Positions 1 to 11,335 of a DNA stretch of 64,000 nt are shown here, in pieces. The stretch is taken from positions 186,001-250,000 of the forward strand of contig JAGFMI010000010.1 in NCBI GenBank assembly GCA_021030905.1. Reading direction: 5' to 3'. How positions within the stretch are numbered: the stretch's first letter is position 1; each line of letters begins with the position of its first letter. Made by a program: the position numbers and the translations under genes. Source of the stretch: Pyrenula massariospora (lineage: Eukaryota > Ascomycota > Eurotiomycetes > Pyrenulales > Pyrenulaceae). The notes under the pieces were generated by a model. It was not told the DNA's origin. It was given only the letters and a program-made list of their open reading frames with translations, and searched no databases.

Positions 1-2
1 TA

Positions 3-904
3 AAGACATCTACGCGTTTAGCTCACGATGACGACAGCATCATTCTAAGTTCCGTGAGAGTGCGCCGTCTATTGCGACAACTGGCGGAAATGAGGTTGCG
101 GCCGGAAATAGGAGTTGGGCTTTCGGCCACTGTGGTCCTCCTGCGTGGGCTTCTGGTGCATGGCCGCTTACCGACAGATATCTACAACGCTATGAACACT
201 ATGACAGAACTCGATCTTGGCTTTCCGAATGACACAGTGGGACCTCTGGCGAAGAATAATGGCTCCATTTATGACGTGGCTCCGGTACTCCTCGAACCTA
301 CCTCTTGGCTGTCAAGACTTTCACTTAGTGGCTGTTACCTTTCAAAGAGACCCGGAGATTCGAATGACTTGTTGGCAGCGTTATCTCTGTCGCAGGTGCT
401 CCCAAGGAGACAGAGCTGGCCGGTCTTGCGACATCTTTCCTTGATGCGCGTTCACGTGCCTGCGCGGCTTTTGACTAAGTTTTTAGCAGACCACAAACGC
501 TCCTCACGACATGTCAGCTTCAGCGAGTCAATCCTCACAGATTCAACCCAGTTCACAGCCACCAATCCCGGATGGCTGGAGCTGATCTTTTTTTGTCGCT
601 GCACGACCTGAGATTGGACGGCAATCTCATCGAGCATTCTCCTGGCGGAATCCGTTGGACCACTTGTGGAGGTAGGGTATCGGCCTCTGGCTCGCTCTAT
701 TCCGCAATCGTCCGCTTCATTCTTCGTGAAAGTAATGAAAACCCTCTACCCGGAAGAGATGCATTGGTGCAGCACGCTAACGATGGATCGCTTCATTATT
801 GGAAGTGGAATACAAGTTCAGCCTCCGGATCAAGGAGATATATCGGAGATACCTCGTTCTTCGGGCGGTTTTGGGACCATGAGTTTGGGAAGGCGTTGGC
901 TTAG
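3..904 (+). pseudogene. F-box/LRR-like protein, 3' part, frameshifted
   Basis: This is the C-terminal part of an F-box-family protein; the 5' end lies outside the window, since the frame is open from base 3. The first frame runs to a stop at 609-611. A second frame (stop 902-904) carries on the same protein. The join lies at a run of seven T near 588-594, where one missing base explains the shift. The tail aligns by eye with the F-box protein encoded at 7637-8911: a GWLEI-like block, then HSPGGIRW against HPGGIHW, then YIGDTSFFGR against YLGDESFIGR. Because the shift falls inside this conserved block, I call it a pseudogene. A sequencing error in the T-run is the main alternative; an intron fits less well. 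Confidence 0.6.
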
Positions 905-1744
905 TCTTGGAAATATCTACGAGCACAGCAGCAATATGCTCAAGAGCCCATTGAGATTTTCGTTTGCCTGATTATGGACACGGCCGTGGAGCCTACGTTT
1001 AATATTTCATCCAGCAGGTAGTCATGGAATTTGGACTGTTGCCTTTCCTAACCTAATTCGATTCCCAAGCCCTGTTTACGTTCATGGGCGTAGATAGAAA
1101 AGGGGATTGTCGCGATTTCGTATGCTAGCTAATTCTGTTGCATTCAGGAACAGTTTTAAGATCTGCAACAGGAAATTATTGGTAGTTTGTTGGATGAGAT
1201 CTCCTGCTTCGCTGCAGTGAAGAACATAGGGCTCGGACAAAGGTTTCTCCGCGTCCAACGCGGCTCTTCAGGTTTGGGAACTTGGCCATTTGCGGTTAAC
1301 GAATGCATGCGATAAAGCATGGCTGTCGGTGGAAATGGCCCGATAGAAAATCTTTCTTCCCGCTGAGTGGCTTTAGCAACGGCTTATCCGGAAGACACAG
1401 CCCTATCACCGCTTTTTGACCTCTACACGGCCCCTGTCAGCCTACCCATAGAAGGTAGACAATGCGGCTGAGATGCCTGTAACGGCATCTCCTTCTGCAT
1501 CCACTAGCAAATTGGCTGAAGCGACCTGGCTCTTGCAGCTCGAGGAGGATTGAGGCGCTTCTAATGTGATATCTGCAGAGATCTAGAGCACAATTTTGCG
1601 CGTTGTAGCTGCTCATTGGGCTAATAATCTTCGCTTGCTCTAGTAATAACCATGAGGGAAGACAGGAATCTCTCTTGAAGTTAGCCTGGCACTATTACAC
1701 TCACAATCTCATACTTTTGTCATACCTAAATGCTTGACGGCAGA
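905..1744. other. intergenic, 0.84 kb
   Basis: Nothing coding is supported here. It holds the 3' flank of the F-box remnant and the likely promoter of the downstream regulator. No clear TATA box or repeat is seen. Confidence 0.5.
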
Positions 1745-3919
1745 ATGTCCACACCTGTGCTTCTCAGGACATGCAAAAATTGTGCTGCTGCTAAATTGAA
1801 GTGTCATTCCAGCAACGACGCCACGGCTTGCAATAGGTACGAATTTTTGACAGAAAGTCAGCCGATAGTTCAAGAGCCTCCTGAGAGCTAACATCGTACG
1901 ATTGAAGATGCCGTCGCCTCGGAAAAGAATGCGTTTATGGCCAAGCCCGACGACGTGACAACAAAACCAGGTCCGACCCGTAAGATCCTCTCAGTGCTAG
2001 TCATCACTTATCACCTGCACTAATCTCTATCAGCCGTATAGATGTACTTGAAGCGAAAGTCGATCAGCTGCTATCTTCTCGCGATGTCTCGGGCGAGCCA
2101 CGTTCCGTTTCCGGAGCATCTACTCGCGGACAAAGTGATGATGGAGCAGATGCTACCGAAGAAGCCGAAAGCTCCAAAGCTAGGCTGGCTCACTCTCAGC
2201 AGAGGCCCAAAGGAGAGAACCTCAGGCTTAACAAACCCGTTGCCATAGGAATACCACCCAATGTAATGGAAGATGTCGTGACGCGCGGTCTACTGTCTTA
2301 CGAAATGGCGGACTTCCTCTTCACCTTATACAAACGGGACATGATGCCCTACTTTCCGTTCGTGATCGTCCCTCCTAGTGAATCTTTGGATGAGCTTCGT
2401 CGCCATAAGCCTCTCCTCTTCCTGGCTACGTTATTTGCGGCTTCCCATCACGATGTGCCTTTGCAAAGGTGTTTGAATGATGCAGTCAAACATGCTATCA
2501 GCCAACGCATGATCTTGAACGGAGAAGTGTCGTTTGATCTTCTTCAAGGTCTGCTAGTTTATCTTGCCTGGTATTCTGTCAACCCTATTCCCTCTTCAGC
2601 ACCGACTGTAACTAATAGCTATTCTCAGGAGTTACTATCATCCGCGCCCTCGCCGCTATGCACAATTCTTACAACTAGCGATCAGCATAGTCGTTGAGCT
2701 GAGATTGGATCAACCAATACAATCTCGGTCATGGAAAACAAAAATGCTCTTCACTTCATCCGAGGACTCAGTGAATGCACAGGCAAGCGGCTCGTGGAAC
2801 AATGACCAGCAGCGAGCTTTTGCAGGATGTTTCTACTTATCGTCCTCGTAAGCACGCTTCTCCGAGGCTAGCAGCCCAAACTATTGTGTACTTATTGTAC
2901 CTTTTCCAGCATCTCAACATTGCTCCAGAAACTTCCAACGTGTCCCCATTCGGCCTATCTTGAAAGCGTATGTGAATCACTTATCGAAACAGACGAATAT
3001 CATTCCGATAAATACCTCTCACGCCTGGTCCAGCTGCAACACGTGATGGAAAAAATAGATCGCTTGCTTTCCCAGCATAAGTCGAGCCCAGTTGAGGCAA
3101 TCCAGCTTCATTTCGCCGCTTTGCGGTCCGAGCTTGATCTTTTCAAAGAGCGACTTCCGTTTGTTCTACGCGACAGCTGTAAGAATCAATGACCTAAGGT
3201 TTCTGTTCCTCTGCCAGTTCACACTTACACTATACTCAGGTTTGCTCACAATCCAATTTTATACAACCGAGCTCTTCTTGTGCCAAATAAGTCTTATCGA
3301 TAACTCCAGTGAGCCGCTTCCAAATGCAGAAGATGTTCAATGGCCCCAGTGGCGGCTTGACGCACTGAGCGCTGGATTGATCGCAGCTAGTACGGTCCTC
3401 AAATTTTGTCTGTCACTGCCAGAACAGTCGCTTTACGTGATGAACAATACCCAGATTATTCAGATTGGTTTTGCTGCCCTAGTTGGTGCAAAGATGACTG
3501 TCGCTGCTTCCACTAATGGTACGGTTCACCGTGAAACCAAGAGCCTTCGAGAAAGTTTTGATTTGCCTCAGATCTTGGGAGACCTCATCCGCCGCTTTGA
3601 TAACCTGAAAGATGAAATTGGACAGTCTTCAGCAAGCGAAAGCGCTATATGGCAGTATTCGAAAAGATTGATTTCCCTTCAAAAATGGTTAGCTGCTAGG
3701 ACCTCTCAAGATCAGACACAGCCGTATGAGCAGCCCGACCTCGCCAGGGCTGGTGAATCTAGCTACCAACCCCAAATGGAAATCGCCGACACCTTTACTA
3801 CCGATCAATTGTTTTTCCAAGACTGGGCTGACATTCAGGGCGGCTTTTCGGATCCAATGCTCGGAATGGACTTTGAAGCTTCGTGGGTGCCAGGCTTCTC
3901 AAACCCTGACTTCCAATAG
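1745..3919 (+). CDS. Zn2Cys6 transcription factor with fungal MHR domain
   Basis: Predicted nuclear, DNA-binding regulator of 622 aa. Model: 1745-1836, 1908-1979, 2034-2570, 2629-2847, 2910-3178, 3240-3919; the five introns are 54-71 nt and every junction keeps phase. The first two exons together give the six-cysteine zinc cluster (Cys 10, 13, 20, 29, 32, 39; core CKNCAAAKLKC then CNRCRRLGKEC). A basic linker and a coiled-coil-like dimerisation stretch (IDVLEAKVDQLL) follow. The middle is a fungal-specific MHR domain (LLQGLLVYLAW, then QFLQLAISIVVELRLDQ). The C-terminus is acidic and aromatic, like an activation region. The start is the first ATG in frame before the zinc cluster. The target genes are unknown; the secreted beta-lactamase-like gene 0.75 kb downstream is the nearest candidate. 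A related regulator lies at the right edge of the window. Confidence 0.9.
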
Positions 3920-4668
3920 CGGGAATAAAACACATTCGGACTATCGCTGATCTCACAAAACCTTTTATTCCTCTGATCCATTCATACCAGAAATCTTGGG
4001 AAACTTTCTCGGCCTGCCGTGAGCCCATTGGACATGAAAGCTTTTAGGAGCGGCGAGAATGCAATCTGCTGAAGCTATAGACTGTGCACGCGCAAGAAAA
4101 GTTATTTCGTCACCTCATTATGGACTTTGCCCGAAGATTTGTTGTGCCTAAAGTGGAATACGTCGACAATTTTGATGATCGTGGGGTCCTTTTCTGACTG
4201 ATTCATAAGACCGGTTGACCTGTCGAGCCCGATCCGAAGACCGACGTTGGCCTTGGCAAGCTCGTCTCAACCACCAATCCAGACAAGGAGTGCCACACGG
4301 AAGCAGGAAACGTGTGTCCGGAAAATTAATTTTGCTCGTGTTATAGATGCCCGACCCAGACACCGATCATGGCTCCAGTCGCATCATCGAGCATCTCAGC
4401 CTCGATCCGCAGGGGTTTGGTATCTAATCATAGGGCACTAGAGGATTTAATCGGGTAGATCTTGGACTTTTTGAGTATGCTTTCATTTTGTATCGTGACT
4501 TCGAGAAGTTAGGTTGAGGTGAGAAGCGAGGCTATGAAGGCGCAGGAAATGAAGCTTGTTTTAGCCAAATCCTTTCAAGCTAGTCGAGACTGTCTACTTA
4601 AAACCGAAGAAAGAACGATGTCAACTCCATCCACCTTTGAAGTTCTCTCATCCTCCGGCGAAGCTAGT
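3920..4668. other. intergenic, 0.75 kb
   Basis: 3' flank of the regulator and 5' flank of the beta-lactamase-like gene. In-frame upstream ATGs at 4534, 4549 and 4618 precede the chosen start at 4669. No other structure is seen. Confidence 0.5.
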
Positions 4669-6626
4669 ATGATTTTATTTTTGTTTTGGCATAGCCTGAG
4701 ATTGGCGTCGCTTTGGTGTCTTCTCTCCCAGCTTGTGGCTCCAGCGCCAACCTTTCCCCAATTTCAGCCATGCCCAATCTTCGGAAATATCTTCCAAGTT
4801 CCAGTCCACTTATCCAAATCGGATGCCATCTCAGAAGCATTGAGTGCTCTGAATGGAAACTTCACGGAAAGCACTAAGACAGGCATCTTGGCTGACAATG
4901 CTATTACGCCAAACACGACGTCTTTCAGCGTCTCCCTTTTCTCTACAGAAGATTCCTCCGACAAGCCTTTCTTCTTCGAATTTCACTGGACAGCACCGTC
5001 ACATGGCGCATCTGCATCAAGTGCTAAGACTGTCGATGCAAACACCATTTACCGTGCCGGCAGCCTGACTCAGGTGTTCACTGTCTGGACTTTCCTCATC
5101 GAAGCCGGGGAAGGTCATTGGCATGAACCCGTTACTAAACACGTTCCTGAATTGGCCATAGCTGTGCAAGAAAAGGATCCGAAAGTGCATCCTGTGGAAT
5201 ATGTAGACTGGGATAGTGTTACTCTTGGAGACTTAGCAGGGCATCTCGCGGGTATCAGAAGAGACTGTAAGCCGACCTGTGCAACACTACAGATTTTTGG
5301 AGCTAATGATCTCACTTTGTCTAGATAGCAATAGTGACACAATCAGTGGTGGCCCACAATTTGGATTGACAAGCCAAGCGAACAAAGACGAATTGGTGTG
5401 CGGCTCTAATGATAAGCCATGCAGTCGGAAAGGTTAGCTATTCAAACATTTAACCCCCCTGACCTTTCACCCTCTTTGCTTACTCTGTTCCAGAATTTTT
5501 CGATGGCTTCACCCAACGCGCCCCAGTCTACATGCCAGGCTCAACTCCCATCTACTCAGACGCCGCTTTTCAAATCCTTGCTTATGCACTTGAATCAATA
5601 TCGGGAAAATCCTTCTCAGACATCCTCTCCAAATCCATCATCCAACCTTTGGGCATGAAATCCACCACCCTCACAGCGCCATCCACCCTCAACAACGCTT
5701 TCATCCCAACAGACCCCAAGACCTCCAGCTTCTCTCTCCCCCTCGGCGACGCCTCCCCCTCCGCCGGCCTCTACACCACCCTAACCGACCTCTCCCTCGC
5801 CGGCGCCGCCCTCCTCAACTCCACCCTCCTCCCCCAATCCGTCACCAACCGCTGGCTCAAACCAACCACCTCCACCTCTAACCCCGCCAACTCCGCCGGC
5901 CGCCCCTGGACCACCATCTACCACAACCCCCTCTCCCCCCACGCCCCCGGCAGCCCGATTCTCGACATCTACACCCAAACCGCCTCCCTCGGCCAGTACA
6001 GCGCCTACCTCGGCCTCGCCCCCGACTTCCGCGTCGGCTACGCCATCCTCGCCGCCGACGGCGCCGCCCCCACCGGCCCGGACCTGAACGCATACGCAGA
6101 CGTCATCGGCGCAAGCCTGATCCCGGCGCTGGTCAAGACCTCCCTCGCCGAGATGGCAAGCGCGTACGCGGGCACGTACCGCGATCCACACACCAACGCG
6201 GAGCTGCGCATCTCCGTCCCCACGTCCCAGCTCGGCGGGCTCGCCCTCGACGCTCTCTCCGCCGGGGAAACGGAAACAGACCTCCTGACCCCCCTCGCGG
6301 ACGCGTACGCCATCCCCCGCGAAGCATTAAGCATACGACTATACCCGACGGCCCTCCGCTCCCCGCCGAGCCCAGACACGGGGGATGGGCGCTCGACGAC
6401 GGTGGCGTGGCGGGCGGTGGTGGAGGATATGAGCGCCGTCGGGGACGCGGGGACGGGGACGTGTGTGAGTTGGCAGGGGGTTGGGGGGAGGACGAGGGGG
6501 GGGTTGGTGGTGGATAGGGTGATTTTTGAGGTTAGCGGGGAGGGCGTGGCGGAAAGAGTGGGGTGGCCGGGGCTTGGGATTAGTGGGTCGCGGCGCGTGA
6601 TGGGGGAGGAGGGGAGGGATGGGTAG
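4669..6626 (+). CDS. secreted beta-lactamase-like serine hydrolase, altered active site
   Basis: 612 aa from exons 4669-5266, 5325-5432 and 5494-6626 (introns 58 and 61 nt, phases kept). I chose the ATG at 4669 because it opens directly into a hydrophobic signal sequence (MILFLFWHSLRLASLWCLLS); ATGs at 4534, 4549 and 4618 are in frame but would bury it. The fold is that of class C beta-lactamase/PBP-like hydrolases, which use Ser-x-x-Lys and Tyr-x-Asn. Here the first motif reads Ser132-Leu-Thr-Gln135 and the second Tyr256-Ser-Asp258, so the general-base Lys is Gln and the Asn is Asp. Family members in fungi act as esterases, transesterases or peptidases; this one may be a pseudoenzyme or use another chemistry. 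The last exon is extremely GC-rich and changes from C-rich to G-rich on the coding strand. The regulator upstream is a possible partner. Confidence 0.85.
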
Positions 6627-7636
6627 GTGAGATCTGTATTCTTGGTGCTGTGTTGGATGGAGAGCTTTGCTGATACATGAATACAGTGGTCCTGCCAACA
6701 GGCGAGGTGAGCGGCCCGGCTCCGATGCGCGTCGTGAGCGGAGAAAGTCGGGATGGGCCGTCATCAGCACTGCATATCAATCTCTCTACCACCTCGTCGT
6801 TGAGTTTCAGTGGCCGTGGAGATCAATGGGGGAAGCTTATACACTGGGTTACCGGTTCACTAAGTACATAGACTCTTAATACATGGCTTTTTGAATGGGG
6901 TACGTGTAGAGCTACAGTGAATGTGTAAATACGTTTCACCCAACGATTGTGGGACGACAACAAAGTCAGGGGAAATGTGAGTGTGTATGCAGTATTGAGA
7001 GGCTATCTACCGATGTCTGTCGTAAAGCGCATCTCTCGCCGCGTAGTCTCACTTCTTGCAGTGCCCAGGACAGGTCCTGGTCGTGGATATTGCAAGGCTA
7101 GCTCAGTCTAAGTGTCAAATAGGATTCTGCCTTGCCGTAGCAAGGGTCTTTCGCCTGCTGGAAGCGTCGATGCCTTCTAGCTCAATGCTGGGAAAAAGGA
7201 GTATTAAGAAAGCGCTCGTTGGGAAATGGTCTGTGATGAAAGGCTAGTGAGATATATTTTGTGTGACAGGCTGCATGAATGCTGAGGAGAGGGAATTCCG
7301 ATGATCCGTATGATGGGAGGTCTCAGTGCTGAGATCAAGTCAGAAAGATCTTGAGTAGGTGGGGAAAAGGAACAACCGAACCTGAGGGGAAGAGCGGCGT
7401 AGGAAAAGTGTCGTCGACGCTGAAGATATCTGGCGCAATAAAGCTTCTGATGTTACTGTTTGAGTGTCTCTCCAATCAAGCGACGAGAGAGCTTTCTAAG
7501 AGCCAATAGAGTCGAAAAGTGCAGAAAATCATAGTGTGCGGTAGCGACTTCGAAGCTCAGGGCTTCATTGAATGTGAGAGACTTAGTGATTAGCGATGGG
7601 ATGGGTCGTAAAGCCAACACCAGTATCCGAGAAATT
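6627..7636. other. intergenic, 1.0 kb
   Basis: Space between the 3' ends of two convergent genes. Short frames are present, but none has motif or splicing support. No repeat is seen. Confidence 0.5.
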
Positions 7637-8911
7637 TCACCACCGGTCCTCCCACGGGATTCGGGGTTTAACCCGACCTATAAATGACTCGTCTCCAAGA
7701 TAGCTGAACTTAAGGTAAGGCAAAGTAGATATGGCATCTCCAAATCTCCAACCCATGCTAGGGAACGCTGAGAAATGGTTGGCTGTCAGAATACGTCTTT
7801 CCGGGATTGGGAAGCTCTCTCGTCGGCCGATGATGAAGTCAATGACTGCAGTATATAATTTTTCTTCATAGCAGTATTCACGGGACTTCTGGATAGAATG
7901 TAGCTTTCCTTCGAGATAGAGTAGATAGGACCATGGCGTAGACTTGAGGCCGGCCATCCAGTGAATGCCGCCAGGGTGTTCCTCTTTTAGCACGCCACTC
8001 AAAGAGCATGATGTCAGCCTCATCTCGGTGCCCATGTATTTGAGTATTTCCAGCCAGCCTAGATATGAAGGAGCAGCTTCAGCGGGCCATAGCAGTGTTA
8101 CATCTTCGAAGCCAATTTCTCGTAAGGTTTTGTTATGTAACTCCAGAAAATTCTTTAAGTTTCCAGCATCGATTGGACAGTGCTTGAAGTGGAAGCTGCG
8201 CAATGAAGGCCACGCAGAAGCCGTCAAAGCGTATGAGAGATCAGATGAATATTCGCGAGACCACTGAAAGCACTTGTCATAACCGTCAATTGATAGAACT
8301 AGAGAACACAGTCTTGGTGTCGCAGCAAGGAATACTCGCAGCCGCTTTTCCGCTGTAGATATCTCAATAGGATTCAAACCAATCCAGTTAGCACTGACTT
8401 GCAAGTAAGTCAGCCTTTTCAAAGCGCGAATCATACTGCATTGAGCGGACATCGGCATGGGGAAATAGTTCCGAGAGAAACATTCGAAACAAAGTTCCAC
8501 GCGGGGGATCTTGCGCAGATCAAGAGTCAAGATTAGATTCAGGATGTCTTTCAGATGATTTTTCTGTCCTAATGTCTCAATATAGCTGACATGCACCTTC
8601 TTCAATTTTGTTAGCTTTCCCATAGCAATCCTGACATAAGGATCCCCCAGCTCTAAATCAGGACATCGTATATTGTCGAAATTGAAAGAGAGAGTCATGA
8701 CATGGTGGCAGAGTCTGGGGTCATTCGCGATCATTAGGAGTCCATCAAATCTGGGAGGCTCATCTAGTGGATTGTCGATGGTCAACTTCTGGAAAAGATG
8801 GGGAGCGACAGCCCGGTCAAATTGTGGTGAAGCAAGACGCAAGTTCTTCAAATCGCTAAAACTAACAGCATCGAGAATGATGTCCCAAATTTCGACTGGC
8901 AGCTTGTCCAT
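7637..8911 (-). CDS. F-box protein with LRR-like C-terminus
   Basis: Intronless, 424 aa. The N-terminus (MDKLPVEIWDIILDAVSFSD) is an F-box, which in this family binds Skp1 in SCF ubiquitin ligases. The long remainder has irregular leucine-rich segments typical of a substrate-recognition region. The C-terminus (HPGGIHW, then YLGDESFIGRV) is shared with the broken paralog at the left edge. The ATG is immediately followed by the F-box, so the start is well fixed. Related F-box genes lie at 29500-30660 and 49758-50735; all open with MD, one residue, then LP and an E-I pair. Substrate unknown. Composition is ordinary, unlike the GC-rich genes nearby. Confidence 0.85.
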   Translation of the reverse strand: MDKLPVEIWDIILDAVSFSDLKNLRLASPQFDRAVAPHLFQKLTIDNPLDEPPRFDGLLMIANDPRLCHHVMTLSFNFDNIRCPDLELGDPYVRIAMGKLTKLKKVHVSYIETLGQKNHLKDILNLILTLDLRKIPRVELCFECFSRNYFPMPMSAQCSMIRALKRLTYLQVSANWIGLNPIEISTAEKRLRVFLAATPRLCSLVLSIDGYDKCFQWSREYSSDLSYALTASAWPSLRSFHFKHCPIDAGNLKNFLELHNKTLREIGFEDVTLLWPAEAAPSYLGWLEILKYMGTEMRLTSCSLSGVLKEEHPGGIHWMAGLKSTPWSYLLYLEGKLHSIQKSREYCYEEKLYTAVIDFIIGRRESFPIPERRILTANHFSAFPSMGWRFGDAISTLPYLKFSYLGDESFIGRVKPRIPWEDRW

Positions 8912-10158
8912 TTTTGCACGATATCAGGTTGTTGCAAGGGCGAAGCTCCTCGGAGCCTTCAAAGAAAGGTGGAAATGATGGGTAGATACTTCCAGAACGA
9001 TCTTGGGGCCAATGTAAGCAGATATTAGTTAAGAACTTGAAACCGGTATTGAGGAGCTTTCGGAGTGCTAATGATGATGAATTCGCGCTTTGCGAAACAG
9101 AGCTAGGAAGAAGTCGTGGCGCTGGAAGAGGACTTTACAAACCGGCACACGCTCGAACGCGATTAAGTAAGGTGATTTTAGACGGAGCTTAGTTGAAAAA
9201 GGATCGCCCCTGGCTATGGTAAGCTAAAGATGAACAAAACACAGCACAAGAGATAACACTGAAACTTTCTTGAGGCTGCTTTGTCATGGTCGGGTCGCGC
9301 CATAAAAGGGGTTCTCTAAGGGTCATCTGAAAGATCTATCACAACCACTGCTGCTAAGAGACCATGGCTTTCAAATTTATACCTCCTACTTCGAATTATC
9401 ATAGAGGCCTTTTGATCAAGTACCTATCTTGAACTCTCAACGTAAGCAAAGGACATCCTTTCGCCGGCTACACATCTTAACCCTAGTGAATCTTGCCAGG
9501 CCTGTGCCACATAAATTTTTTGAGCACACGCCGTGGCCATTGGATCGATCGACAATGTCGCTCAATCACTAGCTGCATACTTACGTTTACATTGCGAACA
9601 CAAAATGCTCTGCATATGGAAAGTTTGGTGGAATTATTCGAGAACGGGTTCTTACCGGGGCGGGCAGAGTAAGACATGAGATGAAGATCTTGATATCAAC
9701 CATTTGAATCACTTAGGCCAGGAAATGTTTACCTGTTCACCTGATCAAGCGAAGGTGATGTGAGCAATGTACCTGCAACGCAGACTATCCCCTGACAATC
9801 AACCTAGCTGATCTAACCTGATCTGATAGTTGATTCGAAAGGCGCTATTGGCGCTGATCGCGAGTCACGCTAACCACACCGAGGTGAATGCGACCGCTTC
9901 TCTTTGCAATCCCCAGCCACCGAATATTCCAAATCACGTACAACAGACCTCTGCGAGGTCACCAGCTGTGGCCCATCTCGCTTGTTCCCGAACCCTATTT
10001 GAAGGAGCTGGCTCCCTGCATCCCTTACAGCTGATCGTCCCCACAGAGCTGTGGAACGAAACCTTGACCTTCGCACACACAGCAACAGCTCATCTTCTCC
10101 CTTCGAAGGCCGCATACCTGATCTCCCTCCCCTCTCAAAGAACCACCATACCTCCACA
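8912..10158. other. intergenic, 1.25 kb
   Basis: Promoter region between two divergent genes. An open frame covers 9830-10318 but is low-complexity where it overlaps the GC-rich start of the next gene and has no recognisable domain. I do not call a gene. Confidence 0.45.
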
Positions 10159-10952
10159 ATGGTCTCAACGCGCAAACACCCAACCGCCTTCCCCGACCCG
10201 GGCACCCCAACACCCTCCTCCAAATCCTCACCAACCTCCACCCCCTCCTCCTCCACAACCCTCGCCCGCCCCTCCCGCAAATCCTCCACCGCCACCACCC
10301 ACACCCCCGACCGCCTGACCATGCTCTGGCTCCTCGCCTCCCTCCCCCTCGTCGTCTGGGACTTCTCCTACGTCTTCCTCCGCCCCCACAGCATGCCCGG
10401 CGGCCGCCTGCACTCCCCGCTGTGGACACCCTACGCGCTGTACGGCACCGTCGACTACACGTACGGCTGGCCCGCGTACGAGGGGCACGTGGGGTTTACC
10501 GCGGCGCAGAGCGCGCTTAATGCCGCTGAGACGGTTATGTACGGGTTCTACCTGTGGGTGGTGTGGCGGAACGGGCGGGTGGAGCGCGGGGAGGCGAAGG
10601 GGGCGAGGTGGTTGGCGTGGGAGGAGAAGAGGGTTGGGGATGCCGGGTTGGCGGTGGTGGTGGCGTTTGCGGCGAGTGTGATGTCGTTGAGCAAGACGGT
10701 GCTTTATCGTGAGTTTCTGAGTCATTCCCTTGTACCAGCGTGCGCCATGTGCTGACTTGGGTTGGGTGGCTAGTCCTGAACGAAGCGTTCTCCGGGTTCG
10801 ACAATATTGGACACAATACCTTCCTCCAGCTCATTCCTCTTTGGATCATTCCAAATGGCGCGTGGATCGTTTTCCCGGCGTACATGTGCTACATCTTTGG
10901 AGCAGAGATATTAGCAGCCTTGGGCGTCGCAGCATCGAAAAAGAGTCGGTGA
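10159..10952 (+). CDS. four-helix membrane protein, EXPERA/EBP-like
   Basis: 242 aa from exons 10159-10708 and 10774-10952 (intron 65 nt; the join gives KTVLY then LLNEAFSGF). A Pro/Ser/Thr-rich N-terminal tail of about 50 residues is followed by about four membrane segments: LWLLASLPLVVWDFSYVFL, the region around GFTAAQSALNAAETVMYGFY, a Val/Ala-rich helix before the intron, and IPLWIIPNGAWIVFPAYMC after it. The block WTPYALYGTVDYTYGWPAY resembles the first loops of EXPERA-superfamily proteins (sterol isomerase EBP, TMEM97, TM6SF), many of which sit in the ER. That family call is tentative; Pyr4-type cyclases have similar size but different motifs. The first exon changes sharply from C-rich to G-rich. 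Confidence 0.7.
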
Positions 10953-11335
10953 CCTGGATCTCACATATTCTCCGGTGCGCTGTTTGTTGCATTGAGCTTA
11001 CACCTTGGCAATAATGGGCGGGATCTGGCCGCCTGAGGGGCTGAGACATATTGAATGGAAGCCATTACATTCCGGTTGGGCATAATATGTACATAGCTAT
11101 TGGATACGCAGGGACAAGAGACATTGGGCTACGAATCAGCCAGCAAAGAAATCAATCCTGGAAATCCTTGATGTACTTCTATTATCAGACCTGGTTAGAC
11201 TCTTTGACTGCGTGGAACAAAGCCAAATGCTGAGTATTTACCTCTTCTATGAATTCGTCGTTTCTCGTCCTGTCGCCATTGCGTTTTCATCCCCAGACTT
11301 TTCACTTTGTGAAATCCTCAGCGGTTCCACCATCT
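10953..11335. other. intergenic, 0.38 kb
   Basis: Shared 3' flank of two convergent genes. Nothing else is seen. Confidence 0.5.

Noticed and set aside
585-600. Programmed -1 frameshift at the seven-T run
   Set aside because: In the zero frame the heptamer would be C-TTT-TTT, not a canonical slippery site, and no downstream stem or pseudoknot is evident; loss of one T is simpler.
4148-4441. Short frames between the regulator and the beta-lactamase-like gene
   Set aside because: Under 75 codons, on both strands, without splice partners.
5781-6379. Long minus-strand frames across the GC-rich beta-lactamase exon
   Set aside because: They are Gly/Arg-rich shadows produced by GC-rich codons of the plus-strand gene and have no domain or start context.
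9830-10318. Plus-strand frame before the EXPERA-like gene
   Set aside because: The second half is Pro-rich shadow of the next gene's coding sequence; the first half has no recognisable content.
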